Shown here: positions 1 through 6,039 of the stretch, piece after piece | Layout: the number at the start of each line of letters is the position of its first letter | How positions within the stretch are numbered: position 1 is the stretch's first letter | Assembly: GCA_964541605.1 (NCBI GenBank) | Contig: CAZIQY010000102.1 | Coordinates: 1 to 8,950 of the forward strand | Reading direction: 5' to 3' | Source of the DNA: CAZIQY01 sp964541605 | GTDB lineage: Bacteria > Desulfobacterota > Syntrophia > Syntrophales > UBA2185 | DNA: 8,950 nt | Position numbers and translations under genes: made by a program | The notes under the pieces: generated by a model | What the model was told of the DNA's origin: nothing | Seen by the model: only the letters and a program-made list of their open reading frames with translations | Database searches by the model: none

Positions 1-2
1 AC

Positions 3-1097
3 GAGGTCGTAGCCGTCGATGTCCCCGGCCTCGAGCGCCTGACGGCGGGCCACCAGCCGAGCGGCATTACGGCAGAGGCATCCTCCGCGAAAGTCCGCAT
101 GCACCTGGAAACGGCCCGCAGAGGTCGCAGCGGAAAACAACACCCCGATCAGATCGCCTTCTACGGCGGAACCTTTACCGGCATGGAACGACAGGAACAG
201 CGGCGCCTGCTGGACCTCTCCGAACCATTTCTCCGGGGCGGAATGGTAGATGGCATCCGGATCTCGACCCGCCCCGATGGAACCGACACCGAACTTCTCG
301 ACGACCTGAAGGCCCGCGGCGTCAAAACAGTGGAGGTGGGGGCACAATAGCTGGATGACAAAGTTCTCCTCTGTTCGCGACGGGGCCACTTGGCGGCCGA
401 TGTAACCCGGACGGTCCTTCTTCTGAAAGAGAAAAAACTGGAAACGGGAATTCACCTGATGGTTGGTCTGCCCGGAGACGGCCCGGAGAGTTTTGCCGCA
501 ACCGTGGGAAAAACGATCGCCCTTAGGCCCGATATGGTCCGGATTCACCCGACCCTCGTTCTGAAGGACACCCCCCTCGCCGAAAAATTTCAAAGCGGAG
601 AGTACAGCCCGCTGAGCCTTCCGGAGGCGGCTGAACTTTGCAGGAATGCGCTGAGGGCATTTGCCCGCGCCGGGATCCCGGTCATTCGACTCGGTCTCCA
701 GACGACCCGGGAAATGGAAGAGCCGGGGGCCATTGTTGCCGGCCCTTTTCACCCGGCCTTCCGTTCACTCGTCGAAACCGCCCTCTTCCTGGAGATGGCC
801 ATCGCGCTTCTCTCACATGTCAGAGGAAAGGACGGCAACCCGGAATTTTCCTCTCTACAGAACGGATTTGCCTGCTCCCCGCCCCGCTTTACAGTCTCCC
901 CGGCGGATGTCTCGAGTCTGCGCGGACAGAAAAACGAAAATATGGCTTCCCTGAAGAAACGCTTTCATTTGCAAGAGATCCACATCGGATCCGACGCTGA
1001 CCTGCCCCGGCTAACCCTCGTCCTGACGGCGGGCGGGAAACGACTGCAAACGGATCTCACCAGAAGAATCAGCATTCCCCCAGTCGAGCGGCCGTAG
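3..1097 (+). pseudogene. Elp3-like radical SAM protein (COG1243 type), interrupted by an in-frame TAG; 5' end outside the window
   Basis: The frame is open from position 3 to a TAG at 348-350, then continues in the same frame to the stop at 1095-1097. The two parts together match one protein. Seen in order: IAFYGGTFTG (153-182), the SAM-binding glycine motif; ISTRPD (about 261-278); KTVEVGAQ directly before the TAG; LDDKVL and RRGHLAADV after it; MVGLPGDGPE; PDMVRIHPTLVLKDT; PVIRLGLQTT; and VAGPFHPAFRSLVE. These are hallmarks of the short Elp3-like radical SAM family (annotated as oxygen-independent coproporphyrinogen oxidase-like or Elp3-like); the reaction of these stand-alone members is uncertain. 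Relatives usually read G-x-Q-S-x-D-D here, so TAG replaces a serine codon, and TCG to TAG is one base change. The CxxxCxxC cluster should lie 30-45 residues before YGGTFTG, yet no in-frame cysteine occurs from position 3 onward. ATG codons at 99 and 390 are internal, not starts. Decay is the likeliest reading; a sequencing error is possible. Confidence 0.8.
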
Positions 1098-1173
1098 AAA
1101 GAGGCCCGCGAAAATCATTGTCGAATTGAAACGTTGAAGGGCGGAGTTCTCAGCAAACAGGGATGCCCGGCTA

Positions 1174-1788
1174 TTGGATGTTTGGCTTATGTCTGTATCG
1201 TTCACTTTTCTCGCCCTGAAGAAAAAAACAGATTGCGAGGACGTGGCCGCCGCGTCGCCTCCGGAATACGCGAAGAAAGCAATCAAACCGGAGTTGGAGG
1301 AGGAAGAGGCGGACGACAACGTCCTCACCCGGGAAGAGGCGTGGGCGGAAATCGAGAGACAAAAGAAGAACAATGCGGCGCTCCTCGGCAAGTGGAGCAG
1401 TCCCGATGAACCAAAGCTGCTCGTCAAGGTGGCGATGGGTTTCCTCGGCGCCCCCTACCGCCTGGGAGGTTCCTCCGTCACGGGAGTTGATTGTTCCGGA
1501 TTCGTGAAGAAGATCTATCAGTTCTTCAACATTGACCTCCCCCGGACGGCCTTCGAGCAGTCTCATGTCGGAATGCGTGTTGCAAGGCACGAACTGGCCG
1601 AGGGGGATCTCCTTTTTTTCAATACGAGAAAGACCTTCGGTCACGTCGGGATCTACATCGGCAACAATGAATTCGTCCACGCATCCTCGCGAAAAAAGGG
1701 TGTCCGTGTGGACAACCTCAATACGCCCTATTACGACCGGCGTTTTATCCGGGCCGTCCGCCTCAAGGGAAACGATGGCGGCCTGTAG
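1174..1788 (+). CDS. NlpC/P60 family cysteine peptidase (probable cell-wall endopeptidase)
   Basis: This encodes a peptidase of the NlpC/P60 family, which cleaves peptide cross-links or stem peptides in peptidoglycan outside the cytoplasm. Counting from the TTG at 1174, the catalytic cysteine is C107 in the DCSGF motif, the histidine is H157 in GHVGIYIG, and the third polar residue is H169 in FVHASS. The preceding LGAPYRLGGS (91-100) and LPRTAFEQ plus LAEGDLLFF segments are also typical. An acidic, charged linker (about 40-70, EEEEADD) separates the catalytic domain from the N-terminus. The start is uncertain: TTG at 1174 and ATG at 1189 are both in frame, neither has a strong Shine-Dalgarno, and only a weak hydrophobic stretch (SVSFTFLAL) precedes the charged part, with no clear lipobox. 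Many relatives are lipoproteins, so the first 25 residues may have been altered, possibly near the run of seven A at about 1221-1227. Both neighbours are damaged, so expression as a single-gene unit is plausible. Confidence 0.9.
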   Translation: MDVWLMSVSFTFLALKKKTDCEDVAAASPPEYAKKAIKPELEEEEADDNVLTREEAWAEIERQKKNNAALLGKWSSPDEPKLLVKVAMGFLGAPYRLGGSSVTGVDCSGFVKKIYQFFNIDLPRTAFEQSHVGMRVARHELAEGDLLFFNTRKTFGHVGIYIGNNEFVHASSRKKGVRVDNLNTPYYDRRFIRAVRLKGNDGGL

Positions 1789-1931
1789 ATCTCCGGCGGA
1801 AATCTTCCGGTCGATTCACGGTAAGAACCCCCTATGGATCGCGAAGCCTTTGTGGATTTTTTTCGCGATTCTCCTGTTGCCGGCGCCCCGCCATCTCCTC
1901 CCCACCGAGACCCCTTTCCGCTGTTTTTAGT
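1789..1931. other. Gene-free spacer after the NlpC/P60 gene, with an inverted repeat
   Basis: No supported gene lies here. The notable structure is a perfect 8-bp inverted repeat, ATCGCGAA at 1838-1845 and TTCGCGAT at 1862-1869, with a 16-base loop ending in a T-run. It sits 50 bases after the NlpC/P60 stop and could slow or end transcription, but the T-run lies in the loop, not after the stem, so it is not a classical intrinsic terminator. A 37-codon frame (1834-1947, MDREAFVDFF...) overlaps it. It has no Shine-Dalgarno, and I do not recognise it. Confidence 0.4.
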
Positions 1932-2375
1932 CTATCTCCACCCGTAAAACGGATTACGAGATTTTCCTTGACTTTCAAGGCTGCCAATCGTAGACTTACA
2001 ACAACAGGTGTTTTGTATAAAATATCCATAGACCAACCCTTTGAAGAGGGGCAGGTTCTTACGAACTTTTCCTAAGGAGTTTGACCTCCAATGCGACTCC
2101 ATTTTCAAAGAGATATTGAAGAGAATCCGATAACAGGCCATTTCCCCGGCCGGAATCTCCATTATCTTGGTCCCGCATCCGAACTTCTTTTTGATCTGTT
2201 CAATGATATTTGTCGTGCGCAGCGAGATCCATTTTTACGCATGCATCATCGCTGTCATGTATTTCCCGACAGCCTCTCTAATATCCAACCGAATCATCTC
2301 GAAAAGATGTTCCGGCCGCTCCTGAATCTTTTGGTAAATCTCCGCAATCTCCGATACCGTCACTTCCAACATCAT
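1932..2375 (-). pseudogene. IS256-type transposase remnant, internally deleted
   Basis: Reading the minus strand from an ATG at 2375 gives MMLEVTVSEIAEIYQKI, then PEHLFEMIRLDIREAVGKY and MTAMMHA, followed by a TAA at 2235-2237. This is the usual N-terminus of an IS256-family transposase (about 400 residues when complete), and AAGGAG about 8 bases upstream of the ATG supports the start. In the same frame, directly after the stop, come SLRTTNIIEQIKKKF, TKIMEIPAGE, ISLKMESHWRS and GKVRKNLPLFKGL, which are the C-terminal signature of such transposases. The roughly 290 residues between, with the catalytic aspartates, are missing, so the two ends are joined across a deletion near 2237. After about residue FIQNT the frame probably runs into flanking DNA until its stop at 1932. 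It cannot move itself. I could not define its terminal inverted repeats; the right end abuts the next element at 2430. Confidence 0.85.
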
Positions 2376-2429
2376 GTCGCCTTCTCCTTCTTTAATCAGC
2401 CGGAATTGAATCGGCTATAAGACACTGCG

Positions 2430-2464
2430 GCAAGTAATTGGTAACGTAGAATTTAGGAGACCTG
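2430..2464 (+). repeat. Left terminal inverted repeat of the 2430-3850 insertion sequence
   Basis: This 35-base stretch matches the reverse complement of 3816-3850 at 27 positions. The strongest blocks are TAATTGGTA near the outer side and a perfect TAGGAGACCTG at the inner side (2454-2464), where it probably binds the transposase. The mismatches cluster in the middle. Confidence 0.85.
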
Positions 2465-2481
2465 AGCCGTAATAAAAAGTA

Positions 2482-2542
2482 ATTGCCCTCCGATATGGTA
2501 TTTATGTTTCGTCGAAAACAAAATCCATAGGAGGAGGGCAAT
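2482..2542 (+). promoter_or_regulatory. Hairpin that sequesters the transposase ribosome binding site
   Basis: ATTGCCCTCC at 2482-2491 pairs perfectly with GGAGGGCAAT at 2533-2542. A second block, ATATGG (about 2493-2498) with CCATA (2525-2529), extends the stem past a small internal loop. The right arm contains the Shine-Dalgarno run (GGAGGAGGG, 2530-2538) and ends at the base before the ATG at 2543. In an RNA covering both arms the ribosome site would be buried; a transcript starting inside the loop (2499-2524) would lack the left arm and leave it open. Such an arrangement is known from other insertion sequences as protection against activation by outside promoters. Its function here is inference from the pairing. 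Confidence 0.65.
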
Positions 2543-3778
2543 ATGGGAGTAACCCCACGGGGAAAGGATATCACCATCGAATTTGAGTGTCAATTCAGAG
2601 TTGGTTTGCAAGACAGCGATTTTTCGTCGATCATGAAGGCATTTCTTATGTTATTGCCACAGTTGCTGGAGGATTTTTTTCAGAAAGTGCTTGTCGGTTT
2701 CGGCGAGTATGAGATGGGGTTGAAGAAAAAGTCTTTTGCCTGCAAATGTTGCGGCAATGACGCCGAATTTGTGTGGAAGACGCGACATGGGAAGGCAACG
2801 ACGATTCTCACCTGGTTCCGTTGGATAACTCTCAAGCAATTACAGGTGCGGTGCAAGCGGTGTGGCAGCAAGCAAAATATCACCCGGATGTTGCTCGGCA
2901 TGGAGCCGAAGAAGAGGGTTCCCGATGAAACGCGGCGCAAGTTGGCCCTGATGGGAGCCTTGACGTCCTATCGGGTATCGGCGAAGATCGGCAAGATGTT
3001 CGGGTGGGCTGTGGACAGGATGACGATCTGGAAGTCGGTGCAACAGATTGGCGCCAAGATGGATTTCGTTTTGGACGGGAATGAAGAGGCTCGCGGGGAA
3101 GCGGATGGAACCGGTATTGGGATTACCGGGATTCCCAAACGCGGTAAAGAGCTGAAGATATTGGTTCAGTACAAGAAGGGAGGCGGAATCAGGGTTGCAG
3201 GTATTGATATCGGCAATTACAATGGTTCCTGGGAGAAGCTGTTTCAAAAGAGTCTGGAGGTGATCAAGGGATTTAAACGCCCCTTTCTCCTTTTGATCGA
3301 CGGTGACACCTCAATTTTAGAAAGCCTGAAAGGAAAGGTCACGATCCTTATTCAGCGCTGTTTGTGGCATATTCCCTACCAGGCGCAGTATGTTTTATGG
3401 AAAGACGCCGTCAAACGAAAAAGCAAGGAATGGTTGCTTGTCGTGGCAGAGCTTATGGAGATATGCGCGATTCGCCCCTTGGTTGACTGCCAGGATACGA
3501 TTCAGGCGATGATCGCATCCAAGCGGAGGCGATTGGAAAAGACCATCGCGTATTGCCGGGAAAAAGGATTTACGCACACAGTATCGTATCTTGAGAATGC
3601 CAATGGCGATATGTTTACGGCTATAGAAAATCGGTTGGAGGGCAAAACAACGAGCCGGGTAGAACGACTGTTTCGGACGGTGAACATGAGGGTCAATGTG
3701 AGCAAGTGGAGTATGGAAGGGGCGCTTAACGTCACCAGGGTGCGCCTCGCCTATTACTACAACGGGTTTGATGCATAA
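2543..3778 (+). CDS. Mutator-like DDE transposase (ISH6/ISLre2-type)
   Basis: This 411-residue protein would catalyse cut-and-paste or copy-out movement of the 2430-3850 element. An N-terminal zinc-finger-like part carries C67-x2-C70 (in KCC) and C104-x2-C107 (CKRC), suited to binding the terminal repeats. The catalytic core shows D188 in GEADGT, D253 in LLIDGD, and C273-x2-H276 (QRCLWH) after the second aspartate, a pattern typical of the Mutator/IS256 superfamily. The likely catalytic glutamate is E374 in TSRVERLFRT, followed by a basic, aromatic C-terminus. The ATG at 2543 follows GGAGGAGGG by 4 bases, and that site lies in a hairpin. The frame is uninterrupted. Base composition is more AT-rich than the flanking genes, consistent with horizontal arrival. 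Family placement beyond Mutator-like is tentative; the transposase identity is firm given the inverted repeats. Confidence 0.88.
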   Translation: MGVTPRGKDITIEFECQFRVGLQDSDFSSIMKAFLMLLPQLLEDFFQKVLVGFGEYEMGLKKKSFACKCCGNDAEFVWKTRHGKATTILTWFRWITLKQLQVRCKRCGSKQNITRMLLGMEPKKRVPDETRRKLALMGALTSYRVSAKIGKMFGWAVDRMTIWKSVQQIGAKMDFVLDGNEEARGEADGTGIGITGIPKRGKELKILVQYKKGGGIRVAGIDIGNYNGSWEKLFQKSLEVIKGFKRPFLLLIDGDTSILESLKGKVTILIQRCLWHIPYQAQYVLWKDAVKRKSKEWLLVVAELMEICAIRPLVDCQDTIQAMIASKRRRLEKTIAYCREKGFTHTVSYLENANGDMFTAIENRLEGKTTSRVERLFRTVNMRVNVSKWSMEGALNVTRVRLAYYYNGFDA

Positions 3779-3815
3779 GAATGGTACACCAGCGACGGAA
3801 TGGAGAGCATTATTC

Positions 3816-3850
3816 CAGGTCTCCTATTGACAACGCTACCAATTATCTGC
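3816..3850 (+). repeat. Right terminal inverted repeat of the 2430-3850 insertion sequence
   Basis: This is the partner of 2430-2464. CAGGTCTCCTA (3816-3826) is its perfect inner block and TACCAATTA (3837-3845) its outer block. It starts 37 bases after the transposase stop, as expected for a compact element. An in-frame start for the downstream transferase at 3800 would lie inside this element and is therefore unlikely. Confidence 0.85.
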
Positions 3851-3871
3851 AAACCTGTCAACCTGCTTGAA

Positions 3872-3904
3872 GAGCCAGATGCGGGAAATCTGCAAGTCCG
3901 GTTA
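3872..3904 (+). ncRNA. Group II intron domain V-like hairpin (probable intron remnant)
   Basis: The 33 bases starting GAGCCAGATGCGG fold like group II intron domain V. The base of the stem, GAGCC with GGTTA, contains the AGC catalytic triad. A short stem of GAT with GTC follows, then a two-base AA bulge on the 3' side at the conserved place, then an upper stem closed by a GAAA-type loop. One A-C mismatch and a mispaired end pair suggest an old or divergent copy. No intron reverse transcriptase is present in the window, since the insertion sequence occupies the DNA just upstream, and I could not find a convincing domain VI. The rest of 3851-4060 has no supported gene. Confidence 0.6.
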
Positions 3905-4045
3905 TGTAAAGGGCCGGGGCCAACGGATACAGGGTTGAAATACTGTAGCACCGCCGGAAAATCAGGCGCAAACGGAGAAAACAAACCTCAACCTGTTGTA
4001 TCGAGAGAAACCGGGCTACTTGACTCTAAAACCATTCACTATGTG

Positions 4046-4053
4046 AAAGGAGG
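4046..4053 (+). promoter_or_regulatory. Shine-Dalgarno that fixes the start of the MdcA-type gene
   Basis: AAAGGAGG lies 7 bases before the GTG at 4061. It is the only strong ribosome site upstream of the conserved part of the protein, so GTG 4061 is preferred over the ATG at 3800, which lies inside the insertion sequence. Confidence 0.85.
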
Positions 4054-4060
4054 CGATTCT

Positions 4061-5740
4061 GTGGGAATTATCGTTAAGCATGCGAGAGAAGACTGGCGAT
4101 GTCGCAGCAGAGAATACGAGAGACGCATGGTCAATGCCAAACCGATCACGGAACAAGGCAATAGCAAGATCGTCGATTCCTCCCGCGCGATTGCCCTTCT
4201 AGAGGCGATCATTTGCCCGGGTGACCGGGTGGCTTTGGAAGGGAACAACCAGAAACAGGCCGAGTTTTTAGCCGATTGCCTCTGCAAAGTGGACATAGCG
4301 AAGGTCAACCGGCTTCATATGGTGCAATCGGTCATCGCCCTGCCTTCGCACTGTGAAATCTTCGCGCGCGGGATCGCGGCAAAAGTCGATTTTTCATTCT
4401 CCGGGCCTCAGGCCACCCAGGTAACACGCCTGGTCAATGAGTCGAAGATGAAGATCGGGGAGATCCACACTTATCTGGAACTTTTTTCACGGTACTTCCT
4501 TGATCTCACACCCCAAGTCGCACTGGTTGTCGGTGTTATGGCGGACAAAAACGGTAACCTTTATACGGGTCCCAACACGGAGGACACGCCCGCCATCGTG
4601 GAGGCGACCCATTTCAAGCAGGGCATCGTCGTGGCCGAAGTGGAAAAAGTGGTGGAAAAGCTCCCGAGGGTAGATATCCCGGGAGACTGGATCGATTTCG
4701 TCATTCCCACGGGAAAACCCTGCTTCATCGAGCCTCTTTTCACCCGGGATCCGGCGAAGATTCGCGATATGCATGTCCTTATGGGCATGATGGTGATCAA
4801 GGGAATCTATGGAGAATATGGCGTACGCTCGCTGAATCACGGTATCGGCTACGCCACGGCGGCCATCGAGTTGCTTCTTCCCACTTATGCCGAACGGCTC
4901 GGTCTCAAGGGCAAAATCTGCACCCATTGGGCTCTTAATCCCCATCCCACAATGATCCCTGCGATTGAATCCGGTTTCGTGGAATCGATTCACTGCTTCG
5001 GTTCCGAGGTGGGTACGGAGGACTATGTCTCGGCTCGGCCCGACATCTTTTTCGTCGGCCCCGAAGGAAAACTCCGGTCGAACCGTGCCTTCTGCCAGGC
5101 CGCCGGGCACTATGCTGTTGACGCTTTTGTGGGCGCAACACTCCAGATCGACCGGTACGGCAATAGCTCTACCGCCGTAGCCGATCGTATCGCCGGCTTC
5201 GGCGGCGCGCCAAACATGGGCTGTGACGCGCCCGGCCGGCGCCATTCGAGCGAAGCCTGGATTAAGGCCGGTCAAGAGAACGGCATGCGGCCGGGCCTCA
5301 TCGGCGACATGCCCCGTGGTCGCAAGCTCGTGGTCCAGATGGTCGAGACCAGAGGGCCTAAGGGGATCCAGTGTCTCGTGGACAGGCTCGACGCCTGGGA
5401 GCTGATGAAACGGGCCGGCCTCAAGGTCCCGCCGGTCATGATCTACGGCGACGCGGTCACTCATATCGTCACCGAGATCGGGGTGGCCTACCTGAACAGG
5501 TGCGCCAACCTTGAAGAGCGAGAGGCGGCCATCAAGGCAGTGGCCGGCGAAACGGACCTCGGCAAGCAGGCGAACCCCCAAGAGACGGCGGGCCTGAGAA
5601 AAAGAAGGGTCGTTCAAACTCCGGAAGACCTGGGGATCGATCTTGCCCAGGCGAATACGTCGCTGCTGGCGGCCCGTTCCATGGAGGATCTGGTGGAATG
5701 GTCCGGCGGCCTCTACAAGGTGCCTGAACAGTTTAAATAG
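4061..5740 (+). CDS. mdcA: Malonate decarboxylase alpha subunit-type acyl transferase (MdcA family), without its usual partner subunits
   Basis: This 559-residue protein matches MdcA in length (about 550) and throughout its sequence. MdcA is the malonate decarboxylase subunit that exchanges the acetyl group on the acyl carrier protein for malonyl; it belongs to the CoA-transferase superfamily and acts in the cytoplasm. Counting from GTG 4061, diagnostic stretches are LLEAIICPGDRVALEGNNQK (46-65), LHMVQSVIALP (85-95), FSFSGPQA (111-118), HTYLELFSRYFLDLTP (136-151), NLYTGPNTEDTP (166-177), IEPLFTRDP (223-231), LNHGIGYATAAIELLLPTYA (258-277), HWALNPHPTMIPAIE (289-303), FGSEVGTEDY (313-322), FGGAPNMGCDA (380-390), RKLVVQMVET (421-430), PPVMIYGDAVTH (457-468) and AARSMEDLVEWSGG (537-550). 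The upstream insertion sequence and the downstream symporter replace the usual mdcB-E genes. It may therefore transfer CoA rather than ACP, or work with subunits encoded elsewhere. A native promoter was not found; insertion-sequence readthrough could supply transcription. Confidence 0.9.
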   Translation: MGIIVKHAREDWRCRSREYERRMVNAKPITEQGNSKIVDSSRAIALLEAIICPGDRVALEGNNQKQAEFLADCLCKVDIAKVNRLHMVQSVIALPSHCEIFARGIAAKVDFSFSGPQATQVTRLVNESKMKIGEIHTYLELFSRYFLDLTPQVALVVGVMADKNGNLYTGPNTEDTPAIVEATHFKQGIVVAEVEKVVEKLPRVDIPGDWIDFVIPTGKPCFIEPLFTRDPAKIRDMHVLMGMMVIKGIYGEYGVRSLNHGIGYATAAIELLLPTYAERLGLKGKICTHWALNPHPTMIPAIESGFVESIHCFGSEVGTEDYVSARPDIFFVGPEGKLRSNRAFCQAAGHYAVDAFVGATLQIDRYGNSSTAVADRIAGFGGAPNMGCDAPGRRHSSEAWIKAGQENGMRPGLIGDMPRGRKLVVQMVETRGPKGIQCLVDRLDAWELMKRAGLKVPPVMIYGDAVTHIVTEIGVAYLNRCANLEEREAAIKAVAGETDLGKQANPQETAGLRKRRVVQTPEDLGIDLAQANTSLLAARSMEDLVEWSGGLYKVPEQFK

Positions 5741-5793
5741 TAAACAGCGGGATTTTGTCAAAACAACAAAACCAATGAAAGGGAGGTAGCGAA

Positions 5794-5943
5794 ATGGACT
5801 TTTTAACAGGGATGGCTTACTGGGGAATCTTCTTGCTGGTCATTATCAATACGATCATCGTGGCGAGGATGAAAGTCGTATTTCCCAAAGAAGAAAAAGA
5901 AGAGGAGGAGGCAACGGAAAAAGAAACCTGCAGAGCCGGCTAA
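5794..5943 (+). CDS. Small single-pass membrane protein upstream of the symporter (putative symporter accessory subunit)
   Basis: The 49-residue product begins MDFLTGMAYWGIFLLVIINT. It has one membrane helix (about residues 8-26), then a short basic segment (ARMK) and a highly acidic, probably cytoplasmic tail rich in Lys-Glu (PKEEKEEEEATEKE). A strong GGGAGG 7 bases before the ATG and two stop codons in a row (TAA TGA) support translation. It lies 53 bases after the MdcA-type gene and 96 bases before the sodium:solute symporter. Short one-helix proteins directly upstream are a recurring companion of SSF transporters, so an assembly or stability role is likely. That role is inference from position and topology. 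The Cys near the C-terminus (TCRAG) is unexplained. Confidence 0.75.
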   Translation: MDFLTGMAYWGIFLLVIINTIIVARMKVVFPKEEKEEEEATEKETCRAG

Positions 5944-6039
5944 TGACAAAATTATGTAACCATCGAATCGCGCGGTAATTTTCGCATGGGATCCTACTTA
6001 CTGACTTACTGAATTTTTAAAAAAGAAGGAGGAAGTAAA

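Larger units (their letters stand above)
2430..3850 (+). mobile_element. Complete insertion sequence, about 1.42 kb, Mutator-like DDE class (ISH6/ISLre2/IS256 relatives)
   Basis: The element is bounded by 35-bp imperfect terminal inverted repeats (27 of 35 positions match) at 2430-2464 and 3816-3850. It contains one uninterrupted transposase gene (2543-3778). The single-ORF layout, long inverted repeats and D-D-E residues with a C-x2-H motif all fit the Mutator-like superfamily of bacterial elements. Exact family assignment (ISH6, ISLre2 or another group) needs a database comparison. I saw no clean target-site duplication: bases beside the left tip (GCGGCAAG if the tip is set at 2435) and right tip (TCTGCAAA) share only 5 of 8 positions. 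The intact ORF and repeats suggest the copy is fairly recent and possibly active. Confidence 0.8.

Noticed and set aside
348..350. Amber codon read as pyrrolysine in the radical SAM protein
   Set aside because: The family has serine here, no pyrrolysine genes are visible, and the missing cysteine motif points to gene decay.
1834..1947. Small plus-strand frame MDREAFVDFF...
   Set aside because: It has no ribosome site, is proline-rich after 15 codons and overlaps a hairpin; a truncated gene start is possible but not supported.
2091..2420. 109-residue plus-strand frame
   Set aside because: It lies antisense to the IS256-type transposase remnant, whose minus-strand translation is recognisable.
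2420..3860. Target-site duplication of the Mutator-like element
   Set aside because: The best flank comparison gives only 5 of 8 matching bases, partly explained by the inverted repeat itself.
3800..4060. Upstream extension of the MdcA-type gene to an ATG at 3800 (646 residues)
   Set aside because: The extra 87 residues begin inside the insertion sequence, cross its inverted repeat and the intron-like hairpin, and match nothing in MdcA; GTG 4061 has an ideal ribosome site.
4487..5761. 424-residue minus-strand frame
   Set aside because: It is a shadow of the MdcA-type gene in GC-rich DNA; its translation is rich in His, Arg and Gly and has no family features.
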